From: JBCBTJ01 sp964597685
GTDB lineage: Bacteria > Pseudomonadota > Alphaproteobacteria > Caulobacterales > Hyphomonadaceae
NCBI GenBank assembly: GCA_964597685.1
Contig: CAZQZC010000011.1
Span: 1 to 31,707, forward strand
Length of the DNA: 31,707 nt
Direction of reading: 5' to 3'
Shown here: piece by piece, positions 26,737 to 31,707 of the stretch
Layout of the letters: every line of letters begins with the position of its first letter
Position numbering within the stretch: position 1 is the stretch's first letter
Translations under genes and position numbers: made by a program
Notes under the pieces: model-generated
Databases searched by the model: none
Told to the model about the DNA's origin: nothing
The model's input: the letters and a program-made list of their open reading frames with translations, nothing else

Positions 26737-27408
26737 TCATTTGGGGAGGATCACTCGCCAGAGATTGCTCTGACGCTTCAAATAACCCCGCTCTTCCAAG
26801 ATTGTGAGCTCCCGAGAGGTCGCCTCTCGGGAGGCGTGCAAGCGGTCGCCAAGCTCGCTGACGGTGAAATTCGGAATGACATCGAAACACTCGTCGTCGT
26901 CAGCGCACGGCGCTCCAATTCGGACGAGTTCGGCATGCAGACGCGGGCGGAGTTTCAGCGTTGCGAAATCGGCGATATGCGCCGATGTCGCCTGCAGCCG
27001 GCGCGCCAGCAGCTCGGCCACTTTGACGGCGAACGGGTTTGACAGATGCAGCGCGTCCATAAAGATCGATCGCGGCGCGCTGAGCACCGTGGACGCGTCA
27101 GTGGAGACCACGGCAGATGTGCGCCACGCCCCCGTAAGAATGGAAATCTCGCCGATGAGCTCAATCGGTTTGAGATCCGCCAGCCAAATCTTGTGTCCGT
27201 TCTCCGTGAACTTCGTCGTTTGAAGCGCGCCGTCGACAATCAGGTAGACGGAGCCAGGCTCGTCGCCCTGCTCGATCAGCGTCTCACGCGCGCCCAAGCG
27301 GATAACCATGCTCGAGGCCGCCAGCAGACTGACTGCGGGGTCTTCGGGCGGCAATCCACAGAACTCCGCCCAGGCCCATTCGGGCGATTCGAGTTTCAAA
27401 GCTGACAT
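26737..27408 (-). CDS. Crp/Fnr-family regulator with CRP-like ligand and DNA residues
   Basis: The 223-residue protein has an N-terminal cyclic-nucleotide-binding domain (about 25-115) and a C-terminal winged helix (about 175-222). The phosphate-binding cassette reads IGEISILTGAWRTSAV, with G86, E87, R96 and T97, as in cAMP-binding domains. The recognition helix SREATSREL has R194, E195 and R199 in the R-E-x3-R spacing of CRP, which reads TGTGA/TCACA. It lacks the N-terminal cysteine cluster of FNR. ATG at 27408 has GAGGG upstream; a start eight codons earlier is less likely. It is convergent with the acetoacetate decarboxylase-like gene, and a CRP-like site lies upstream, suggesting autoregulation by cAMP made by the neighbouring cyclase. 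Confidence 0.85.
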   Translation of the reverse strand: MSALKLESPEWAWAEFCGLPPEDPAVSLLAASSMVIRLGARETLIEQGDEPGSVYLIVDGALQTTKFTENGHKIWLADLKPIELIGEISILTGAWRTSAVVSTDASTVLSAPRSIFMDALHLSNPFAVKVAELLARRLQATSAHIADFATLKLRPRLHAELVRIGAPCADDDECFDVIPNFTVSELGDRLHASREATSRELTILEERGYLKRQSNLWRVILPK

Positions 27409-27442
27409 GTCGACCCTCGATTGTCCGCGCAACGTTTTCTTG

Positions 27443-27458
27443 CGTGACCCACGTCACA
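27443..27458. promoter_or_regulatory. CRP-like operator upstream of the Crp-type regulator
   Basis: CGTGA-CCCACG-TCACA matches the CRP consensus TGTGA-N6-TCACA at nine of ten positions. It lies 34 bases upstream of the regulator's start codon, a position that could overlap its promoter. The neighbouring regulator has the matching recognition helix (R-E-x3-R). No equally good site was found elsewhere in the intergenic gaps that I scanned by eye. Confidence 0.6.
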
Positions 27459-27600
27459 GCGGCAAGTGGAAAATCGTGCTCACATCTAAACGTCGGGACG
27501 ACGCAAGCTTTTTCGAAAGCGTTGACGTCATGACGCATTGGAACTGAGTCGAGCGCGCGGCTGCGGCGGGGGGACTATCGCAGCTCAAGCGCACTTTGGA

Positions 27601-27629
27601 GGCCGGAGCGGATCCAGACCGCTTCGGCC
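27601..27629. terminator. Strong hairpin after the patatin gene
   Basis: GGCCGGAGCGG and CCGCTTCGGCC pair over 11 bases with one G-T mismatch (a G-U pair in RNA from the plus strand) around a seven-base loop, 36-65 bases after the patatin stop. No T run follows on the minus strand, the direction of the patatin transcript. It may terminate or protect that transcript. The rest of the 257-base gap 27409-27665 holds only the CRP-like site and a TGACGTCA palindrome (27522-27529). Confidence 0.4.
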
Positions 27630-27665
27630 TTTCCCGTTGCTACGGCCACGGCGCGGACCGCCCAA

Positions 27666-28706
27666 CTAAGCTTCCAGAAACTCACGCCTTAAGTCGACGC
27701 TTGACCGCTTCCCGACAAGATCGAACGTGTCGTCGAGCCAGGCCTGCGCCAGGTCTCGGCCGCGGTCGCGCAGATCGGTGAGAAACGACCAGCGGGGATC
27801 GAGCTTCGATTCCAGCCCCAACGCGCTCAATTCCTGACCGCCCTTCACGACATGGATATAGAGCCGCCGGTATCGCCGCCGCGCCCGATCGGCGAGCCAG
27901 TTCTCATCCAAGAGTTTTTGGACAAACGCGATCGATCGCAATTCCGAAACCAAGGCCGAATTGAAGCTGATCTCGTTCATTCGATCTTGGATCTCAGCCG
28001 CGCTTCGCGGTGTCGTCGCCCGCTCCAACGGGTTGAGCGTCACAAGTACGATGTCCTGCGGCGCTTTGGAGTAGATCAACGGAAATAGCGACGGATTGCC
28101 CATGTATCCGCCGTCCCAATAGGGCGTTCCATCGATCTCGACCGCTTTGAACGTTTGCGGCAGACAAGCGGAGGCCAGCGCCGCATCGATCGTGATTTCG
28201 TCGCCCTCGAAGACGCGGACCTTCCCGCTCTGTACATTGGTGGCCGCGATATGCAGGTCGACATCCGCCGAGCGCGCAAGATCGAAATCGATCGTCTGAC
28301 GGACGGCGTCCCGCAACGGATTGTAGTCAAACGGATTCAGATCGTAGGGGCTCGCCAGGGCCGACAGGGCCGTCATCATGTTGAACGGCGTGAAATGGTT
28401 GAACGGGTTCAAAACCCCGCCAGGCGCCGACACGCTGGCGTTCTGGGCTGCGACCATCGGCGCCCCATGGTCGGAGACGGCGCGCCAGAAGGCTTCCAGC
28501 GTTTCACGCGCGCCGTCGGGTCCGTTGCGGGCGAGGCCCGCGGCGTAGGCGACCGCGTTCATGGCGCCCGCCGACGTCGCCGTGATGGCCCGGATGTCCA
28601 GCCGCCCGTCCTCGATCAATTTGTCGAGCACGCCCCAAGTCAGCGCCCCGTGGGCGCCGCCGCCTTGCAGCGCCAGGCTGACCGATTTCCGCTTCGATTT
28701 GGGCAT
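27666..28706 (-). CDS. Patatin-like phospholipase
   Basis: The 346-residue protein has the patatin oxyanion motif GGGAHG (15-20) and nucleophile Ser45 in ATSAGAMNA; the partner Asp198 is in YWDGGYMGN (DGG motif). In most relatives the nucleophile elbow is GTSAG; the first glycine is Ala here, a mild change that may still work. It probably hydrolyses lipid acyl esters in the cytoplasm or at the membrane. The ATG lies four bases after the stop of the small secreted protein, so they form one unit. Confidence 0.86.
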   Translation of the reverse strand: MPKSKRKSVSLALQGGGAHGALTWGVLDKLIEDGRLDIRAITATSAGAMNAVAYAAGLARNGPDGARETLEAFWRAVSDHGAPMVAAQNASVSAPGGVLNPFNHFTPFNMMTALSALASPYDLNPFDYNPLRDAVRQTIDFDLARSADVDLHIAATNVQSGKVRVFEGDEITIDAALASACLPQTFKAVEIDGTPYWDGGYMGNPSLFPLIYSKAPQDIVLVTLNPLERATTPRSAAEIQDRMNEISFNSALVSELRSIAFVQKLLDENWLADRARRRYRRLYIHVVKGGQELSALGLESKLDPRWSFLTDLRDRGRDLAQAWLDDTFDLVGKRSSVDLRREFLEA

Positions 28707-28710
28707 CGCG

Positions 28711-29115
28711 CTAGCTTGTCGCCTCGTGCAGCACGCACGCCTCGACGCCGCGCCGAACCGAGGTCGCCACGAAGCGCTCTACGCCCCAAAAGACATATCC
28801 GGCATTCTCTGCACGCGTCACACGGAAGCAATGGCTCCCGCGGCCATAATCGAAACACGCCGCCCCGTCGCCGCGGATCCGCATTTCTCCCTGGCTGACT
28901 TCGCCCTCGCGGAAGAAGAGCGTGCGTCCCTTGGGATCGATGCATTCGCGCCACGCGACGGATTCGCCGTCGAGCACGCCCGACAGGTCGACGCCATAGA
29001 GCTCCGCACGCGCCTCTTCGGCGGAGAGAACGGGCGAAAACGCCGGCGCAACGGCTTCATCAGCCGACGCCATCTGCGCGATCGCGATCGCGGCGAAGAT
29101 CATTGCTCGCTTCAT
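28711..29115 (-). CDS. Small secreted protein of unknown function
   Basis: The 134-residue product has a Sec signal peptide with a cleavage site ASA-DEA near residue 18. The mature part has four cysteines (RECIDPKG, AACFDYG, SHCFRV and EACVLHE), suggesting two disulfides in the periplasm. No domain is recognised. GGCGAGGG is just upstream of the ATG. It precedes the patatin gene by four bases and is divergent from the Nudix gene with 38 bases between starts. Confidence 0.72.
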   Translation of the reverse strand: MKRAMIFAAIAIAQMASADEAVAPAFSPVLSAEEARAELYGVDLSGVLDGESVAWRECIDPKGRTLFFREGEVSQGEMRIRGDGAACFDYGRGSHCFRVTRAENAGYVFWGVERFVATSVRRGVEACVLHEATS

Positions 29116-29153
29116 CCCTCGCCCCCGTCTCCATTCACCTCTATGACGCGCCC

Positions 29154-29585
29154 ATGGCTGGTTCAGACACTCCGAAACGCCCGACCCCCGCCGTTGGAAT
29201 CGTTTGCCTACGCGATGATCATGTCCTGCTTGTGAAGCGCGGACAGCCGCCTCGCAAGGGCGAATGGTCCCTCCCCGGCGGCCGCATCGAGTACGGCGAA
29301 GGCGCCAAGGCCGCGGCGCTGCGGGAATTGCGAGAAGAAACAGGCGTCCAAGCGCAGATTACGGGATTGATCGATGTTGTGGACGCCGTCTTCTCCTCGC
29401 GCGCCTCGGGCGAGATTTGGACCCATTATGTGCTGATCGACTACGCCGCCCGGTGGACGCACGGCGCCCCCCGCGCCGGGGACGACGCCGCCGAGGCGCG
29501 ATTCTTTTCCCCAGGGGAGCTTGCCTCCCTCGGCATGTGGGACGAAACGCTGCGCGTGATTGACGCCGCGCGCGCCCTTGTCTAA
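29154..29585 (+). CDS. Nudix hydrolase (MutT/ADP-ribose pyrophosphatase-like)
   Basis: The 143-residue protein has a full Nudix box: GGRIEYGEGAKAAALRELRE, followed by ETGV, which satisfies GX5EX7REUXEEXGU. It hydrolyses a nucleoside diphosphate linked to some other group; family members act on ADP-ribose, 8-oxo-dGTP or NADH. The start at 29154 gives the usual N-terminus (PAVGIVCLRDDHVLLVKRG), though no clear ribosome site is seen. It lies 33 bases before the deoxyhypusine synthase homologue. Confidence 0.88.
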   Translation: MAGSDTPKRPTPAVGIVCLRDDHVLLVKRGQPPRKGEWSLPGGRIEYGEGAKAAALRELREETGVQAQITGLIDVVDAVFSSRASGEIWTHYVLIDYAARWTHGAPRAGDDAAEARFFSPGELASLGMWDETLRVIDAARALV

Positions 29586-29618
29586 GGCCCGCCGCCCCAA
29601 ACTGAGGACCGACCGCCG

Positions 29619-30659
29619 ATGACCAACGCCAATCGTAAAGCCGAGCTGCTCGCCCACCCGGTGGAGCATTTCGACATCAAGAGCTTCGACGGCCGACCCC
29701 TGGTCGACGCTTGGGAGAAGATGTCCTTCACCTCGCGGGACGCGGCGCGCGGCGCGCGAATCCTGAACACCATGATCGAGGATACGGACTGCGCCGTTAT
29801 CCTGACGCTCGCCGGATCCACCTCGGCCGGCGGCTGCATGCATGTCTGGCGTGACATGGTGGCGCACAACATGGCCGACGCCATCGTCTCCACCGGCGCC
29901 TCGATCGTTGACATGGATTTCTTCGAGGCGCTCGGCTTCCAGCACTATCAAGCGCGCGAAATCCCCGACGACCGGGTTTTGCGCGACCTCTATATCGACC
30001 GGATCTACGCCACCTAAATCGACGAAGAAGAGCTCCAGGCCTGCGACGAGACGATCAAACAGATCGCCGACAGCCTGGAGCCGCGGCCGTACTCCTCGCG
30101 TGAGTTCATCCACGAGATGGGCGAATGGCTCGCGGCTGGGAACGCCAAGAAACCGGGCTCCCTGATCCAGACCGCCTATGCGTGCGGCGTCCCGATCTTC
30201 TGCCCCGCCTTCACCGACAGTTCGGCTGGCTTCGGCCTGGTGAAGCACCAGGTGGAGCGGATGAAGGCCGGCGAGCCCTATCTGACGATCGACGCCATCG
30301 CCGATTTCCGCGAGCTGACCGACATCAAGATCAAAGCCGGCTCCACCGGCCTCTTCATGATCGGCGGCGGCGTGCCGAAGAATTTCGCGCAAGACACGGT
30401 CGTCTGCGCGGAGATCCTGGGCGTCGAGGCGGAGATGCACAAATATGCGGTTCAGATCACCGTCGCCGATGTGCGCGACGGGGCGTGCTCGTCCTCGACC
30501 CTGAAAGAGGCCTGCTCCTGGGGCAAGGTCGACGTGACGCTGGAGCAAATGGTCTTTGCGGAGGCGAGTTCGGTGGTCCCGGTGATGGTCTCAGACGCCT
30601 ACCACCGCGGCGGCTGGAAGGCGCGGCCGCAGAGACGGTTTGGGGACGGGCTGGGGTGA
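29619..30659 (+). pseudogene. Deoxyhypusine/homospermidine synthase homologue interrupted by an in-frame TAA
   Basis: Read through a single TAA (30015-30017, codon 133), one frame gives a 346-residue deoxyhypusine synthase-like protein. Before the stop: IKSFDGRPL, LAGSTSAGG and STGASIVDMDFFEALGF. After it: IDEEELQACDE, the NAD-site GGGVPKNFAQD and the active-site lysine K303 in EACSWGK. Bacteria lack eIF5A, so relatives are thought to make homospermidine or act in polyamine metabolism. The stop falls where the surrounding text (IYAT-stop-IDEEEL) suggests a tyrosine, so one base change (TAC or TAT to TAA) would explain it. GAGGA lies about 11 bases upstream of the ATG. It could be a recent pseudogene, a sequencing error, or a readthrough site. 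Confidence 0.82.
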
Positions 30660-30748
30660 GGCGCATGGCTGTTTTCGGGGGCGGAGAGGACAAAACGGGC
30701 CCAGACGATGCGTGACGTGAATTCGCCGACAATTGCCATTCGGCAGCA

Positions 30749-31624
30749 TCAGTTTGTTTCACTTACTAAAACATCAACCTCTGGGATAAGCCGATCTTCG
30801 ACTTCGTCGTCTCTGCACCATTGCCATTTGGTAAGTCGTCGGAGCGCTTGTTCCCCGTTCATCAAACTCGAGTATATCTCGCCGGCTCGTCTTTGATCTT
30901 CAGATAATTCCGGTGAACAGACACAAAGTGTTGGGAGCTCCAGTGCTTCGGAAGTTAATATCTCTGCTCTGAGGGCTTGTTGTTGATTCTTATAGTCTTC
31001 GCTTATAACCAGCACATGCGCTTTCGAGCTTGCCATCGCGAGCACCTGAGCGCGTCTCCAATCCACGCCAATCTCACAGTTCATGGTGGCAATCCACGGC
31101 CTCCTATTGCCACCTTTCAGGCGAGCGTGAAGAGACGTTGCAAATTCTGCGCACCCATTCGGAAAACTGATATATATATTCTCGTTACTCTGTAGATCGT
31201 TGTTCGCAACCGCCTTTAAGGATCTAGAAATCCTAGCAAGCTGCTCCTGTAAGCTAAACACTTTTCCGACCAAACGAAGACTTCCAAGTCGAGCCATGAA
31301 TATTCTAGATAGATGAGTTGTTTCCTCCCAAGCGTCCAGTTCATCCCAGCATTCGTCAAGCATTACAGGCACTACCGGCCTATCGAAGCTCCTGGCCAGC
31401 AGGAGCTCCATCCTGCACATCTCGCTTTCAATGTAATTTCGCGAGATAAATGGAACAAAGGCGTCTGCAATTCTCGGCATTTTCAAAAGCTCTCGGCGCC
31501 AATCAGTAAATGGCTTAAGGTTTTTTTGATCGTACCAAGTGTCAATGCCTTCAGATTCTAAGAATTGAACGACGGGTTCGACCAGTTCCCAATCGTTTCT
31601 GCTATATGAAATCATCACAGGCAT
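30749..31624 (-). CDS. Double TIR-domain protein, candidate immune or NAD-cleaving effector
   Basis: The 291-residue protein has two TIR domains. TIR 1 (about 1-140): MISYSRNDWELVEPV, then TWYDQKNLKPFTDW, FISRNYIESEMC and E73 in CRMELLLA. TIR 2 (about 148-250): IYISFPNGCAEFATSLHARL, WRRAQVLAMASSKAHVLVIS, and E221 in LRAEILTSEAL. The alpha-C glutamate needed for NAD hydrolysis in TIR enzymes is present at both places. No other domain is clear; the last 45 residues are unassigned. Codon use and GC differ from neighbours. TIR proteins in bacteria often act in anti-phage defence (Thoeris, CBASS, others), but a partner is not seen here. The ATG is preceded by GGGGAC. Confidence 0.8.
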   Translation of the reverse strand: MPVMISYSRNDWELVEPVVQFLESEGIDTWYDQKNLKPFTDWRRELLKMPRIADAFVPFISRNYIESEMCRMELLLARSFDRPVVPVMLDECWDELDAWEETTHLSRIFMARLGSLRLVGKVFSLQEQLARISRSLKAVANNDLQSNENIYISFPNGCAEFATSLHARLKGGNRRPWIATMNCEIGVDWRRAQVLAMASSKAHVLVISEDYKNQQQALRAEILTSEALELPTLCVCSPELSEDQRRAGEIYSSLMNGEQALRRLTKWQWCRDDEVEDRLIPEVDVLVSETN

Positions 31625-31653
31625 TGCCGTCCCCGCGCTTACCCAATGACACC

Positions 31654-31707
31654 CTAGGCTCCAGACTCAATCATATCCAGAATCTGACGAGGATTGCGAG
31701 GGCGACG
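31654..31707 (-). CDS. Possible C-terminus of a gene upstream of the TIR gene (cut by right edge)
   Basis: The minus strand is open from the window edge to a TAG at 31654-31656, giving RRPRNPRQILDMIESGA. It ends 29 bases before the TIR start, a gap suitable for an operon. The piece is too short to name, and a chance frame is possible. Confidence 0.3.
   Translation of the reverse strand, partial: RRPRNPRQILDMIESGA

Larger units (their letters stand above)
30715..31707. mobile_element. AT-richer segment at the right end, probably acquired
   Basis: Base composition shifts after the synthase gene. As an example, 31201-31260 has 27 G/C of 60 (45%), while 30121-30180 has 39 of 60 (65%). The segment carries the double-TIR gene. 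No integrase, direct repeat or tRNA was seen at the left boundary; the right boundary is outside the window. It is called acquired on composition only. Confidence 0.5.

Noticed and set aside
27308..27547. Plus-strand open frame across the Crp-type promoter
   Set aside because: It is antisense to the regulator's N-terminus and its composition gives no protein signature.
30117..30659. Second half of the deoxyhypusine synthase homologue as an independent gene from ATG 30117
   Set aside because: That ATG is inside conserved family sequence that continues upstream to the TAA, and no ribosome site precedes it.
30749..31624. Assignment of the double-TIR protein to Thoeris
   Set aside because: No ThsA-like SIR2/SLOG partner is visible in the window, and the two-TIR layout differs from ThsB; the system type is left open.

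Overview
The window is GC-rich and gene-dense (one line counted by eye near 30.1 kb is about 65% GC). Its gene content fits an alphaproteobacterium of the Caulobacterales/Parvularculales/Hyphomonadaceae type: a type II NADH dehydrogenase, a COG4111/NrtR-type regulator, a bacterial deoxyhypusine synthase homologue, DUF1499 and DUF3667 proteins, and many short lipoproteins. That placement is inferred from gene content and was not tested by a search. No rRNA, tRNA, CRISPR array, transposase or insertion sequence was seen. With the genes listed here, no stretch over 300 bases lacks a gene.

Layout. 1-1623 (minus): the start of a proline-rich lipoprotein cut by the left edge, downstream of dihydroorotase pyrC. 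1809-5991 (plus): an outer-membrane beta-barrel protein, then ygfZ-like/tag/small lipoprotein with overlapping starts and stops, a second small lipoprotein, and a FabH-like ketoacyl synthase. A 51-residue membrane protein meets the synthase tail to tail (5988-6143, minus). 6290-7857 (plus): an HD phosphohydrolase coupled to an NrtR-like regulator. 7867-16811 (minus): from 5' to 3', oppB-oppC-oppA-DUF3667-ndh closely packed, then a YbaK-type deacylase and a double-FHA ABCG-type transporter. 16929-19354 (plus): a TIGR01244/rhodanese-like protein and a 629-residue ATP-grasp-like/metallo-beta-lactamase fusion. 19400-20254 (minus): a DUF1499 membrane protein.

The most interesting chromosomal block is 20454-27458. 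It encodes a large FAD-dependent oxidoreductase, a 1100-residue protein laid out like soluble adenylyl cyclase (two cyclase domains, an AAA/STAND-type ATPase, a helical C-terminus) and an acetoacetate-decarboxylase-fold protein, in tight series. A convergent Crp-type regulator follows. The regulator keeps cyclic-nucleotide-binding residues and the R-E-x3-R recognition helix of CRP, and a near-consensus CRP site (CGTGA-N6-TCACA) lies 34 bases upstream of its own start. I propose a cAMP signalling and lipid/keto-acid module; no function is proven.

27666-29115 (minus) holds a patatin-like lipase and a small secreted protein. 29154-30659 (plus) holds a Nudix hydrolase and a deoxyhypusine/homospermidine synthase homologue interrupted by one in-frame TAA. 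The right end (about 30715-31707) changes sharply to lower GC and carries a protein with two TIR domains, probably acquired horizontally and a candidate immune or NAD-cleaving effector. The last 54 bases may be the C-terminus of another gene on the same strand.
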